The notes: generated by a model not told the origin, from the sequence alone. 64,000 nucleotides of DNA from Candidatus Pantoea persica (GCF_013753875.1 NZ_SMDS01000023.1:1-64000); one strand, 5' to 3'. Positions 43,352 to 56,100 are shown, counted from the first letter of the stretch. Translations and numbers: made by a program.

Positions 43352-44495
43352 ATGCATGAAAAACGCTATCGCATTACGTTGCTGTTCAATGCCAACAAAG
43401 TGTATGACCGTCTGGTCGTTGAGGGTGTCGGCGAATATCTGCAGGCGTCGCAGAGCGACTAGGATATCTTTATCGAAGAGGACTTTCGCTGCCGCATTGA
43501 AAATATCGGGGAGTGGCTGGGCGACGGCGTGATCGCCGACTACGACGACAGCTCTATCGCCCAGCTGCTGGCGAACGTCAACGTGCCGATTGTCTGCATC
43601 GGCGGCTCCTACCAACGCCAGCAAGACTATCCGCCGGTGCACTATATCGCCACCGATAACGCGGCACTGGTGGAGAGCGCCTTTCTGCATCTGAAGGAGA
43701 AAGGGCTGCACCACTTCGCCTTTTACGGCCTGCCCGCCTCTAACGGCAAGCGCTGGGCGCAGGAGCGCGAGTATGCCTTCCGCCAGCTGGTGCAGCGCGA
43801 ACGCTATCAGGGCGTTATCTATCAGGGCATGGAAACCGCGCTGGCCGACTGGCTGCAAACCCTGCCGCAGCAAACCGGCATTATCGCCGTCACCGACGCG
43901 CGCGCGCCACCTGCTGCAGGCCTGCGAGCATCTCAAGATCCCGGTGCCGGAGAAGCTGAGCGTGATCGGTATCGACAACGAGGAGCTGACGCGCTATCTG
44001 TCGCGCGTGGCGCTCTCCTCGGTGGCGCAGGGCACCCGACAGATGGGCTATCAGGCCGCCCGGGTGCTGCACCACCTGCTGGACAAGCAGCCGCTGCAGC
44101 GTATTCTGGTGCCGTCGGTAAAGGTCATCGCCCGACGCTCAACCGACCTCCGCTCGCTGCGCGATCCCGGCGTGATTCAGGCGATGCACTATATCCGCTT
44201 CAACGCCTGTAAAGGCATCAAGGTGGAGCAGGTGCTCGACGCCATCGGCATGTCGCGCTCTAACCTGGAGAAACGTTTCCGCGACGAAACCGGCGACACC
44301 ATTCACACCATGATCCACCGCGAGAAGCTGGATAAAGCGCGTGAGCTGCTGGCCTCTTCCTCGCTCAATATCAATGAAATTTCGCAGATGTGCGACTATC
44401 CCTCGCTGCAATATTTCTACTCGGTGTTTAAAAAACGCTACGCCACCACGCCGAAAGAGTATCGCCAGCACCACGGCGCGGGCATGATGCAATAA
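43352..44495 (+). pseudogene. xylR: Xylose operon activator XylR, broken
   Basis: AraC-type activator with an N-terminal xylose-binding domain. The sequence follows E. coli XylR closely. TAG at 43460 replaces Trp in SQSEWDIF. Ten codons are missing near 43845. A two-base loss in a GC dinucleotide run near 43905 shifts the frame. The C-terminal helix-turn-helix (GIKVEQVLDAIGMSRSNLEKRF, ISQMCDYPSLQYFYSVFKK) is open. Confidence 0.94.
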
Positions 44496-44836
44496 ACCGG
44501 CTCTGCGCGCCGCGTTAATGCCAGTGACTATTTTTCCTTCCCTGCGGTTAATCCGCTCAGCCGCAGGGAAACGACGCGAAAAATAACGTCGCCGCCCAGG
44601 CCCCGCCTTTTATTTGACCTCTGCGCTCTTGCTGCTTTCAAAAGTTACAATATTTGTAATTCTTTTTAATGCATGTGTATTGAATGTTATATTCCGTCGC
44701 GCTTTTAACTGCTGTTTAACAAGCAGCTGCTTCGCACCAGATGTGAGCTGAATTTAAATGGAGATCGCAGCGCCTCCGCAGAAGGCGCGCGATATCACTT
44801 GCCGGTTATCACGAATAGCGGTTGAAGATGTTTTTC
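44496..44836. other. Intergenic region between xylR and mqo
   Basis: It holds a hairpin TTCCCTGCGG / CCGCAGGGAA (about 44537-44571) that may end xylR transcription, then an A/T-rich stretch (about 44635-44700) suited to the mqo promoter. No gene is visible. Confidence 0.6.
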
Positions 44837-46469
<1,633 letters not shown>

Positions 46470-46568
46470 CCGCAACGGCCAGGGCAGCCCTGCCTGAACC
46501 TGTCGGTTAACGGCGGGTACAGAGGACGCAGCGCACGCGCGCTGTTCGTCATCCCCATCAGCTCTGAT

Positions 46569-46592
46569 ACGCACCTCCGCCCGGAGGTGCGT
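46569..46592. terminator. Terminator downstream of mqo
   Basis: Perfect 11-base stem ACGCACCTCCG / CGGAGGTGCGT with a two-base loop, then TCGTTT. It lies 100 bases after the mqo stop. The rest of 46470-46739 holds nothing else I recognise. Confidence 0.8.
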
Positions 46593-46739
46593 TCGTTTCA
46601 GGGCCAGCGCATTGTCCGATCGCGCTGGCGCTTTCCCAGTCGCGTCCCGCTTTACGCTACGCTCTGCCTTATTCGCCTGTTAGGCTACGCGACCGCTGCA
46701 TCTCTCCCTCGCCTGTTACTCCTGACGCTTTTCAAACTG

Positions 46740-47862
46740 TTAGATCACGCCTAGCGACAGCCTCACGGCCGGATCGAGGCGCGTCTGTAAAAAATACAGC
46801 GGAGTATGTTGGAAGGTATAGCTCGGCGTGCCGGATTCGACGCGTTTACGCACCGTTTCACAGAACAAGGGGTGCAGATTCCAGGGCGCGTCGACGATCA
46901 GGCTGGCGGGATTGAGCAGCAGGATAATCTGGCCTATCGCCTTCGCAAGCAGGCCACCCGCCTGCCGCATCACCTCATCCACCACCGGCGGCGCCTCGTC
47001 ACTCGTCTGCCAGCTTAAACCGGGACGACGCTGCGCCAGCTGCTGCTGCACCGCCGGCATGCTGATCAACGTCTCGATGCAGCCCTGCCGTCCGCAGTGA
47101 CAGCGCGGGCCATCCGGCTGCACGATAATGTGCCCCGCTTCACCCCCGCGGTCCAGCTATTGCCGATCACTACCTGGCCCTGCTGCCCCAGCGCGCCGCC
47201 CACGCCGTCCGCGATGCACAGATAGAAATGGCTGCTCGCCGCTTCCAGCCCAAGCTGCTGCACCGCCAGCAGCGCAGACGCCTTGACGTTGTTCATGACG
47301 CGCAGCGGCAGCGCGACTTTTTTCCGAATCGGCGACAGGAGATCGACATCGCGCCAGCCAAGGTGAACCGACTGATACATATTGATACATCCAGCCGCGC
47401 TGCGGATCGACGATGTCGGGAAAGCCCAGCCCGATACCCAGCAGCGTCGGATGCTTCTCCGCCAGTCCGCTGCACACCGCTGCTACCTCCTGCATTACGG
47501 TTGCCGGGCTGGCGGTATCGATACGTCTCGTCTATTCCTCCATCACCTGTGAAAAGTAGTCGCAAACGCGCCAGTAAATCGCGTTGCGCTCCACCATCAC
47601 CCAGGCGCTTTTTAGCTACTCCGGGCGCAGCGCGATCTCGATCTTCGGCCGTCTGTCCGCGGCCACGCTGACCGGCCCCAGCTCCTGCACCAGCTTCTGC
47701 TCCAGCAGCTCATCCACAATCAGCGAAACCGTGTTTTTGCTGAGGGGACAATATGTGGGCCAAATCTTGACGGGAGGTGACGCGCAACCGACGCAGCTGC
47801 GTCATCACGCGCTTCTGGTTGTTGAGTCTGAGGAGTGCAGGACCTTTACCCATGTTTTTCAT
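46740..47862 (-). pseudogene. ROK-family sugar-responsive repressor (Mlc/NagC-like), broken
   Basis: N-terminal winged helix remains (MKNMGKGPALLRLNNQKRV, TSRQDLAH), then VDELLEQKLVQELG, and the ROK domain with GIGLGFPDIVDPQRGWM and the zinc motif CHCGRQGCIE. A frameshift near 47745, TAG codons at 47616 and 47532, and further frameshifts near 47380 and 47150 break it. Which sugar it sensed is unknown; it is not clearly Mlc or NagC. Confidence 0.85.
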
Positions 47863-47973
47863 GGCGCTTACCTAGTGAACATCAAGATCTTAAGTGTAAC
47901 AGCACTGCGCCGCCGGTTATCTGACACTTTTGCGCGCTGTTTCACACAAGTCGCCGTTAAGCAAAGAAGGGCG

Positions 47974-47999
47974 AAAAAAAACCGGGCCAGGCCCGGTTC
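47974..47999 (-). terminator. Terminator downstream of dnaC
   Basis: On the minus strand AACCGGGCC / GGCCCGGTT with a one-base centre is followed by eight T. It lies 19 bases after the dnaC stop. Confidence 0.9.
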
Positions 48000-48017
48000 G
48001 CTTGCCGCGCAGCGGCA

Positions 48018-48758
48018 TCAGTATTCGTCGCCGCGCACGCGGTTGCGGTAGCTTTCCCAGTCGAAGCGCACCCACATGCTGTTACCGAGACGCATGCGGT
48101 CCATTACGCGTTCTCCCAGCAGCATATTCATGCCGGCGGGATCAAGGTTGGAGAGCATCCCGGTCGGACGCTTAGAGGAAGAGCGGCGGTCAACGATCTG
48201 GTTGATGATCACCTTTTCATAGCGCGATTCGCTCTGCATGCCGATTTCATCGATCACCAGCAGATCGACGCTGCTGAGATCCTGCAGCAGGCGCTCTTCC
48301 GTGATATCGCTGCCGCCGCTGAAGGTCCCCTTCATACTGGACATCAGATCCGCCACCGTGACGATCAGCACGCTTTTGCCACGCAAAATCAGGTCGTTAC
48401 CGATGGCGGCCGCCAGATGGTTTTTACCAGTGCCGGGGCGGCCAGAAAAAACGAAGCTGGCGATACTGCCCTCAAACTCCTCCGCATACTGGCGCGCCAT
48501 CGCCAGCGCCCGGCGCTGGCCTCCGTTCTCAACGCGATAGTTGTCGAACGAGCAGTTCATATGCAGCTCACGGATGCCGGAGCGGCCCATAACACGCTGC
48601 ATCTTCATGGCGCGGTTTTCACGCACGATAGATTCCGAACGCAGGCGGCCCTGCTCCTGATTCCAGGCCAGCAACTCTTCACCGCTGGTGAATTTCGGCT
48701 GGACGTTGGCGGGCATCATTTTCTTCAGACGGCTGAACAGATCGGTCGGCGTTTTCAT
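48018..48758 (-). CDS. dnaC: Helicase loader DnaC
   Basis: AAA+ ATPase that loads DnaB helicase at oriC and at restarted forks. It has 246 residues against 245 in E. coli. Walker A is GRPGTGKN (106-113) and Walker B LLVIDE (166-171); the box VII-like segment IVDRRSSSKRPTGM is present. It is translated with dnaT through a TAATG overlap. It is intact, as expected for an essential gene. Confidence 0.97.
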   Translation of the reverse strand: MKTPTDLFSRLKKMMPANVQPKFTSGEELLAWNQEQGRLRSESIVRENRAMKMQRVMGRSGIRELHMNCSFDNYRVENGGQRRALAMARQYAEEFEGSIASFVFSGRPGTGKNHLAAAIGNDLILRGKSVLIVTVADLMSSMKGTFSGGSDITEERLLQDLSSVDLLVIDEIGMQSESRYEKVIINQIVDRRSSSKRPTGMLSNLDPAGMNMLLGERVMDRMRLGNSMWVRFDWESYRNRVRGDEY

Positions 48759-49294
48759 TACTCACCTCGGAACCCATCGGGAATGTTGTAATCAGTATTG
48801 CTGATTTGCGTGCTGTCGCGTTTCGGCTGGCCGCCGCTGGCGGCGCGGTTCATCTGCACGCTACGCGCCAGCTTCTGCTGCCACTGCACATGGTGGAACA
48901 GGCGGCCTTCCGCCTGCCAGTAGGCGATAAACGCGGCCAGCTCGGCGGGCGTCACCGGCTCGCTCAGCGCCACGCCCCAGATGGCGGCCTGGCGTTGAAA
49001 GTCGGCGTTAGGCTGCCAGCCGGCGTACATGGCGAACTTGCCGACTGGCGCGGATGGCACGGCGGGAGCATCGTTATAGAGGCTGTCATCCAGCGTAACG
49101 TCGCTGGACTGCTGGACTGCCGCCTCCAGCGCCAGCAGCTGCGCCAGCCGCTCGGGCGTCACGGCGTAAAGTACCGGCGTATAGTTATCTAGGACCGCCA
49201 GCGTGCCGTTTTCCGCCTGATGCAGCGCCTGGCGCGGATCCTGACGGAAAGCTTCCAGGCCGATAAGCGTAGAGGTAAGAATTTTGACTGACAT
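48758..49294 (-). CDS. dnaT: Primosomal protein DnaT
   Basis: Helps load DnaB-DnaC at PriA- and PriB-marked forks. It has 178 residues (E. coli 179). The C-terminal half ([26 protein letters not shown]) is highly conserved; the N-terminal half is variable as usual. It overlaps the dnaC start by one base. It is intact. Confidence 0.96.
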   Translation of the reverse strand: MSVKILTSTLIGLEAFRQDPRQALHQAENGTLAVLDNYTPVLYAVTPERLAQLLALEAAVQQSSDVTLDDSLYNDAPAVPSAPVGKFAMYAGWQPNADFQRQAAIWGVALSEPVTPAELAAFIAYWQAEGRLFHHVQWQQKLARSVQMNRAASGGQPKRDSTQISNTDYNIPDGFRGE

Positions 49295-49480
49295 GATGAA
49301 ACCTGACGTTAACCAGCACGTTGCGCCGGCAGAACACCGGCGTATAAGTAAGTATTGTACCTTTTTTGGCGCGGAGGATCGCCAAAAAAGCGGGCGTTAA
49401 GAAGAGAAGGAGGCGAGCTTTATCGCCAGCGGCGAGAGGGCCGGCGCTGCGGCGGCGGTCACGCGCGCCGGGCGGGTATG

Positions 49481-50059
49481 CTATAGATAGCGCGCCGAGG
49501 CGAGCCAGCAGAGGCTGTAGCCCAGCAGTTCGGTCCCCTCTTCCGCCATGTTTTTCACCACGCGGTTGTAGCCCTCCAGCATCAGATGCTGACACAGCTG
49601 ATGCATGCCGAATAGGCGGGAAAAGACCAGCAAGACCAGCAGGCCAGAAGCAGTCATCAGCCAGCTGCGGTCGGTGACGAAGGCGACCAGCCCGGCGAGC
49701 GTGGCGCGTGGCGCGCGCAGCGCCAGGCAGACGAGGGCGCTCGCCAGCGCGAACCATACCCAGCTGCCGTGCTCAACGAGGTCGAACACGAAGTCCAGCT
49801 CGCGGATCAGCATGCAGCTTTAGAAACCGCCGATCAGCATCAGCGCGTCGGGACGTTGACGCGCCGACCAGAAAAACAGACCCGCCATTGAGGCGAGCAT
49901 GATCTCCTGCAGCGTCTCGGTCAGCGAGGTTTCATGCATAGCTTCGTTCATCCAGTTGACGTCGATATAGACGGCCGACATCATCAGCACAAGGAATAAT
50001 AGTGTTGCAAATAAAAAAGCCGCGCATTCACGGCCGAGGATTAAAACTTGTTCGCGCAT
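49481..50059 (-). pseudogene. Unknown inner-membrane protein with one internal stop
   Basis: About 192 codons in one frame, with four or five hydrophobic segments (FATLLFLVLMMSAVYI, WVWFALASALVCLALR, WLMTASGLLVLLVFS). A single TAA at 49820 interrupts it after LMLIGGF; the frame resumes at once as SCMLIRELDF. I do not recognise the family. It may be a recent nonsense mutation, or two separate small proteins. Confidence 0.6.
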
Positions 50060-50135
50060 ATTATTATCAAAATAATAATTAGTGCGCTCATCATGTGACG
50101 TCAGCTACCCGCTCTTTCTCATTTTATGCCCCATG

Positions 50136-50827
50136 TTAAAAACTGGCGCTCACACCCAGGCTATAAATCAGCGGCTCGCCGTTACTGAAGGTGTCGCTTT
50201 GCGAAAAGGCGGCGAAAGCGGTCAGCCGATCGTTAAAGGGAAGATGGGCGCCGATGCTGACGTCCAGCGTGCCCTGTTCGCGTGGCGCGCGCCCGCTGGA
50301 GCTTTCCTGCCCGTCGCGATGCGCGCCATCGGCTGTCTGGTAGCAGTAGCCCAACTGCGCATAGGGGGGCGATTCAGCCCAGGCGGGAATCAATGCGCCA
50401 GCCGAGGGTGGCGACGCCGTCGCGGCTGAAAACGCAGTCCGGACAGCTGAGCGGGCCCGCGGCCGCGGCGAACTGCGCCACCGGCCCGGTGGTGAGCGAG
50501 GCGCCCAGCAGCAACGCCCAGTCTGCACGGTAGCGCGTGCCATCCGGTGCAGGCTCGGCGCGCAGCGTCATCATCGCCTGCGTGGGATTGAGCGCGGCGT
50601 CAAGAAAATCGGCGCGCGCCTCATCACTGCCCGCTGCCAGCCCGCCCTGGGCGATCTTCTCCGCAAGGATGGCATTGTAATCGGGGCGCGCGCCCGCGCC
50701 GCTCTCCTTTGGGGAGAACGTAGTATTGCTCCAGGCGAACAGGGGCGTTGCCACGCAAAAAAGCAAAGCACTTTCCAGCCCCGACGCGGCGGCGCGAAGA
50801 CGACGACAGTGACTTTATTTGCAACAT
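50136..50827 (-). pseudogene. Outer-membrane beta-barrel (autotransporter-like) remnant
   Basis: A signal peptide split by a frameshift near 50770 (MLQIKSLSSSSRRRVGAG, then ALLFCVATPLFA) is followed by a soluble stretch and, after a second frameshift near 50370, by alternating strands ending in PLIYSLGVSASF. A terminal Phe after such strands is typical of outer-membrane barrels. The length is small for an autotransporter, so an internal deletion is likely. The exact family is not recognised. Confidence 0.5.
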
Positions 50828-50967
50828 GAAACACTCCAGGCGATGCTGAGGAAGAGATGCAGGCGTCAATAAAGCAGCCATTTACCGCGCCTGCTGTATA
50901 ACTATTAACCGACACTATGTAAGATCAAGCACAGCGCTGAAATTTTATCTTTATAAGGATGTCGACG

Positions 50968-51549
50968 ATGCAACGATGCGGCTGGGTAACGCAGGATCCA
51001 CTCTATATCGCCTATCACGATCGGGATTGGGGCATTGCACAAACCGACAAGCGAGCGCTGTTTGAGATGATCTGTCTTGAGGGCTAGCAGGCGGGGCTGT
51101 CGTGGATCACGGTGCTGAAGAAGCGCGACAACTACCGCCGCACCTTCCACGATTTCGATCCGCAGCAGGTAGCGCTGATGAATGAGCAGAATCTGGCGCG
51201 GCTGCTGCAGGACAGCGGCCTGATCCGCCATCGCGGCAAGCTGGCCGCCATTATCAGCAACGCGCGCGCCTTGCTGGCGATGGAGGCGCAGGGCGAGGAT
51301 TTCGCCCGTTTCGTCTGGCATTTTGTCGATAACCAGCCCATTGTGCATTGCTATGCAGATTACAAAGCGGCATCCACCACCATAGAGCAGGCGTTTGCGC
51401 TGTCGAAGGCGCTCAGACTACGTGGTTTTAAATTCGTCGGTCCGACAATTTGCTATTCCTTTATGCAGGCCTGCGGGCTGGTCAGCGACCATCAGACCAA
51501 CTTTTTTTGCCATCCCGACAACCTTTTAAAGCCAGAGACTGAAAAATAG
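50968..51549 (+). pseudogene. tag: 3-methyladenine DNA glycosylase I Tag, single amber codon
   Basis: Removes 3-methyladenine from DNA. MQRCGWVTQDPLYIAYHD, GLSWITVLKKRDNYR and GFKFVGPTICYSFMQACG match E. coli Tag. The only lesion is TAG at 51085, at the Gln of ICLEGQQAGLSW close to the catalytic pocket. The C-terminal zinc-site region is slightly rearranged (FFCHPDNL). Confidence 0.9.
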
Positions 51550-51633
51550 GAGTTTCCCCCACTCATTCTCTCTTTTCAGACGACATAATTTTGCCGCTTG
51601 AAAGACTTAGTATCTTTCTTTTTTGATTTAGGA

Positions 51634-52105
51634 ATGAGCACGTATAAAAAAACATTGACGATTTGCCTGTTACTGAGCGGCAGCCTTTCGCTGTCTGGTT
51701 GCACCGTTAACCCCTACACCAACGAATCGCAGGCGGGTAAGTCCGGCATCGTCGCGGGCCTTGGCGCGCTGATGGGCGCAAGCGTTGGCGTTCTCTCCTC
51801 CTCGAAAAAAGATCGTGGCAAGGGTGCCCTGATCGGAGCAGCGTCAGGCGATGGGCGGGCGGCATCGGCTACTACATGGACGTGCAGGAAACGAAGCTGC
51901 GTGAAAAGATGCGCGGCACCAGCGTCAGCGTTACCCGCTAGGGCGATAACATCGTGCTGAATATGCCGAATAACGTCACCTTCGACTCCAGCAGCAGCAG
52001 CCTGAAACCGGCCGGCGCCAATACGCAGAGCGGCGTGGCGATGGCGCTGAAAGAGTATCCGAAAACCGCGGTAAACGTGGTGGGCTACACCGACGCTACT
52101 CGGTG
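51634..52105 (+). pseudogene. yiaD: OmpA-like lipoprotein YiaD, broken and truncated
   Basis: Lipobox LSLSGCTVNPYTN, then the glycine-zipper region (GLGALMGASVG) and SSKKDRGKGALIGAA as in E. coli YiaD. A frameshift lies near 51850 and a TAG at 51939. The OmpA domain begins (MPNNVTFDSSSSSLKPAGAN, AVNVVGYTDAT) and is cut at about 52105 by a deletion that joins it to the next gene. tag and yiaD are also neighbours in E. coli. Confidence 0.92.
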
Positions 52106-52510
52106 CCGGACACGCTATTCTGTGATGACGGCACGCTCAATCCGCAGCTGGAGAACTACCTTAAAAAGTCGCAGCAGCTGCAGGCTCAGCGCCTGAAGCT
52201 AGCGCTGGGCGCCTTCAACGGCAAGCTGGCGCCGTTGCGCCATTTTTTCTAGGCGGCGGAGCAGGCCAACCTGCCGGTGGTAATGACCTTCGACATGGAC
52301 AACTGGCTCTGGGCGCAGGAAAATGCGGCGGCAGCGGCGGATCAGCTGGGCCGCTTCGTGCGCTATATCCACGTCAAGGCCGCGGTGCCGCACGGCGACC
52401 GCTTCCGCGCCATCGCGCTGGATGAGGCGAATGAAGACTGGCGGCAGCAGGAAGGCGACGATCTGCTGGCAGTCACGCGCTACTACGTGACGCTGCTACG
52501 CAATCTGTAA
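52106..52510 (+). pseudogene. kguE: Sugar-phosphate isomerase/epimerase KguE, 3' fragment
   Basis: Only the second half of a TIM-barrel isomerase is left (PDTLFCDDGTLNPQLENYL to VTRYYVTLLRNL), with TAG at 52250. The 5' half was lost in the deletion fusing it to yiaD. The name is given from operon context: it is followed by a kinase, an MFS transporter and a 2-ketoaldonate reductase in the kguE-K-T-D order known from Pseudomonas. Confidence 0.7.
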
Positions 52511-52519
52511 GGAGAGAAC

Positions 52520-53470
52520 ATGGCTATTCAGAACAACGGCGCGCTGGACGTCGTGACCATCGGCGAAGCAACGGCGATGTTCGTCGCCCGCGAAACCGGC
52601 GATCTCGCTGCCGCCGAAACCTTCGTCAAACGTGCGGCGGGCGCCGAGCTTAACGTCGCTATCGGCCTGGCGCGCCTCGGCCTCAAGGTCGGCTGAGTGA
52701 GCCGCGTCGGCGACGACAGCTTTGGCAGCTTTATTTGTCAGGTGCTGGAGAGCGAAGGCGTCGACCACAGCTAGGTGACGCAGGACACGCGCTATCTCAC
52801 CGGCTCTCAGCTGAAATCCAAAGTTGATGACGGCTCCGATCCGCTGGTGGAGTATTTCCGTAAAGGCTCCGCCGCCAGCCATCTTTCCGTCGACGATTTC
52901 AACAGCGGCTATTTCGGCGCCGCGCGCCATCTGCACCTGAGCTGCGTCGCCTCGGCGCTCTCCGAGAGTTCGCTGGCACAGCTGAAGCACAGTGCGAAAG
53001 AGATTTGCGCGCGCGGCAAAACCCTCTCTTTCGATCCCAATTTGCGCAGTGCTGTGGCGCAGCGAAGAGGTGATGCGCCAGCAGCTTAACCATCTGGCGG
53101 AGTACGCCGACTGGGTGCTGCCGGGCGAAAAAGAGGGCTATATCCTCACCGGCTATCGCCAGCCGGAGGCGATAGCTGACTTTTACCTCGATAAAGGGGT
53201 AAAGGCGGTCATCATTAAAACCGGCTGCGACGGCCCTAGTATAAAATCGCTGACGGCGAACAGGGCTAGGTCGAGGCGATGCGCGTGGAGAACGTGGTCG
53301 ACACCGTCGGCGCGGGCGACGGCTTCGCCGTTGGGGTGATCAGCGCCCTGCTGGAAGGTAAAACGCTGCCTCAGGCCATCCGGCGCGGCAACAGAATTGG
53401 TTCGCTGGCGATTCGGGTGATCGGCGACAGCGAAGAGCTGCCGACGCGCAGCGAGCTGGGCGATTATTAA
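52520..53470 (+). pseudogene. kguK: PfkB-family 2-ketogluconate kinase KguK, broken
   Basis: Ribokinase-type fold: VVTIGEATAMF at the start, GAELNVAIGLARLG, and the catalytic VVDTVGAGDGFAVG near the end (anion hole and Asp base). TGA at 52694 replaces Trp (KVGWVSRVGDD type), TAG lies at 52772, 53237 and 53267, and frameshifts lie near 53050 and 53230. It starts ten bases after kguE. Confidence 0.85.
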
Positions 53471-53506
53471 TCTGCACCCGAAACCGCATTATCAGAGGAG
53501 TACACC

Positions 53507-53960
53507 ATGGAATCGCAGACAATCGCGCCAAAACGCTAGTGGTATATCATGCCCATCGTGTTTATTACCTACAGTCTGGCGTATCTCGATCGCGAAAACT
53601 TTAGCTTCGCCTCTGCGGCAGGGATAAACGACGATCTGGGCATTACCAAAGGCATGTCCTCGCTGCTGAGCGCGCTCTTATTTCTCGGCTACTTCTTTTT
53701 TCAGATCCCCGGCGCGGTCTATGCCGAACGCCGCAGCGTGAAAAAGCTGATCTTCTGGTGTCTGGTGCTGTGGGGCGTCTGCGCCTAGCTGACCGGCGTG
53801 GTGAGCAATATCCCGATGCTGGCGGCGATTCGCTTCGCGCTCGGGGTGGTGGAAGCGGCGGTGATGCCCGCCATGCTGATCTACATCATCAACTGGTTCA
53901 CCAAATCGGAGCGTTCGCGCGCCAACACCTTTCTCATCCTCGGCAACCCGATGACGGTGC
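53507..53960 (+). pseudogene. kguT: MFS transporter KguT, 5' fragment
   Basis: Anion:cation symporter-type MFS protein. [21 protein letters not shown] and [23 protein letters not shown] are typical. TAG lies at 53537 (in KRWWYI) and 53786. At about 53960 (LGNPMTVLW) the sequence joins the next gene, so about two thirds of the transporter is missing. It probably carried 2-ketogluconate, inferred from context. Confidence 0.85.
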
Positions 53961-54698
53961 TGTGGATTTTGACGTCGAGGCGCTTAATCAGCGCGAGGTG
54001 CTGCTGATCCATACGCCAACGGTGCTCACCGAGACAGTAGCGGATACCATGATGGCGCTGGTGCTGAGCAGCGCGCGCCGTGTCACCGAGCTGGACGCTT
54101 GGGTGAAGGCGGGTCACGGGGATCAGAGTATCGGCCCGGACAAATTCGGCATCGACGTGCACCATAAAACCCTCGGCATTCTGGGCATGGGCCGCATCGG
54201 CATGGCGCTGGCGCAGCGTGCCCATTTGGGCTTAGGCATGAAGGTGCTCTATAACGCGTGCCGCGAACGTGTAGAGGCGCAGTCGCGCTTCGGCGCGCAG
54301 CGCTGCGATCTGGAGACGCTGCTGAAAGAGAGCGACTTCGTCTGCATAAGACTGCCACTGACCGAGCAGACCCACCAATCGGCGCGGCGCAGCTGAAGAT
54401 GATGAAGCCGAGCGCCATTCTGATCAACGCCGGACGCGGGCCGGTGGTCGATGAAGAGGCGCTGATCGCCGCGCTGAAAGCGGGCACGATCCACGCCGCG
54501 GGCCTCGACGTGTTTGAGAAAGAGCCACTGCAGGCGTCGCCGCTCTTCTCGCTGCCCAGCGTGGTGGCGCTGCCGCACATTGGCTCCGCCACTCACGAAA
54601 CGCCCTACGGCATGGCGCAGGATGCGGTGGAAAACCTGATCGCCGCACTTAGCGGCAAGGTCGAGAAAAACTACGTCCACCCGGACATCCTGAAGTAA
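53961..54698 (+). pseudogene. ghrB: 2-ketoaldonate/hydroxypyruvate reductase (GhrB/KguD), 3' fragment
   Basis: D-isomer-specific 2-hydroxyacid dehydrogenase, starting at about residue 80 ([17 protein letters not shown]). The NAD motif [28 protein letters not shown] and the catalytic region [13 protein letters not shown] are present. A frameshift lies near 54380. The 5' part was removed with the end of kguT. E. coli has ghrB next to yiaD, consistent with this location. Confidence 0.9.
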
Positions 54699-54779
54699 TC
54701 CGCCCTTCCCATTCACGCCCGCCGCTGGCGGGCGTTATCGTTAATCCCCCCCATTCGTCACATATTTTTAACTTTTATA

Positions 54780-55956
54780 TGGCTTTTTCTCAGTTCGGCG
54801 ACAAGTTTACCCAGCACACCGGCATTTCCCACCTGATGGAAGATATGGGCGCGGGCCTGCGCACCCCCGGCACCATTATGCTCGGTGGCGGCAATCCGGC
54901 GCAGATCCCGGCGATAAATAACTATTTTCAGCAGCTGCAGCAGATGCACAACGAGGGCAAGCTGAGCGAAGCGCTCTGCAACTATGACGGCCCGCGCGGC
55001 TGGCCCGTGACGGCGCAAAATACCGCCCTGACTAACGGCAGCCAGAGCGCTTTTTTCTATCTGTTTAACCTGTTCGCCGGCCGCCGCGCCGACGGCGGCA
55101 AAAAGCGCGTGCTCTTTCCGCTGGCGCCTGAATATCTCGGCGATGCCGACGCCGGACTGGACGAGGGGCTGTTCGTCTCCAGAAGGCCAGTTCAAATACC
55201 ACATCGATTTTTACCATCTGCCGCTGCATAACGACATCGGCCTGATCTGCGTGTCGCGTCCGACCAACCCTACCGGCAACGTGGTGACCGACGAGGAGCT
55301 GATGCAGCTCGACGCGCTGGCGCAGCAGCACGACGTGCCGCTGCTGATAGACAACGCCTACGGCGTGCCTTTCCCTAGCATTATTTTCAGCGACGCGCGT
55401 CCGCTGTGGAATCCCAACATCATTCTCTGCATGAGCCTGTCGAAGCTGGGCCTGCCGGGCGCGCGCTGCGGCATTATCGTCGCCGACGAGAAGACCATCA
55501 GCGCCCTGAGAAATATGAACGGCATTATCAGCTTGGCGCCAGGCAGCATCGGCCCGGCGATCACCGCCGAGATGATCCAGCGCGGCGATCTGCTGCGTCT
55601 GTCGGAAGGAGGTGATTAAGCCCTTCTACCAGGCTAAGGTGGCCCAGACCAGCGCCATCCTGCGCCGCCACCTCTCCGAGGAGCGCTGCCTGATCCACAA
55701 GCCCGAAGGGGCGATTTTCCTCTGGCTCTGGTTCCGCGACCTACCGATTACCAACGAAGCGCTCTATCAGCGCCTGAAGGCGCGCGGCGTGCTGATGGTG
55801 CCGGACCACGTCTTCTTCCCCGGTCTGGAGCAGGCGTGGCCGAATATCCATCAGTGCATGCGCATGAACTACGTGCCGGATGCAGAAAATATCGAGCGCG
55901 CGGTGAATATTCTGGCGGAAGAGATCGAGAAGGCGTTTACGGATCAGGCGGCCTGA
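54780..55956 (+). pseudogene. avtA: Valine-pyruvate aminotransferase AvtA, broken
   Basis: PLP aminotransferase acting on valine and alanine. MAFSQFGDKFTQHTGISHLM, MLGGGNPAQIP, ALTNGSQSAFFYLFNLFAG and the PLP-Lys motif SLSKLGLPGARCG match E. coli. About 22 codons are missing after YDGPRG (near 55005), and frameshifts lie near 55180 and 55612. Valine and alanine transamination would depend on other enzymes. Confidence 0.95.
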
Positions 55957-56100
55957 CGGCGCAAGGCGCGTGGTCAGCCGGAGAAGCGCGGCGTTAACTG
56001 CTGTCGGCGGCGGCGCTATGGCGCGCGGCCTTTAGGCACGATGCCGGGCGGTCTGACACAGCATCGCGCCGGAACGTGACGTCCCGCGCGGCGCGGGCAC

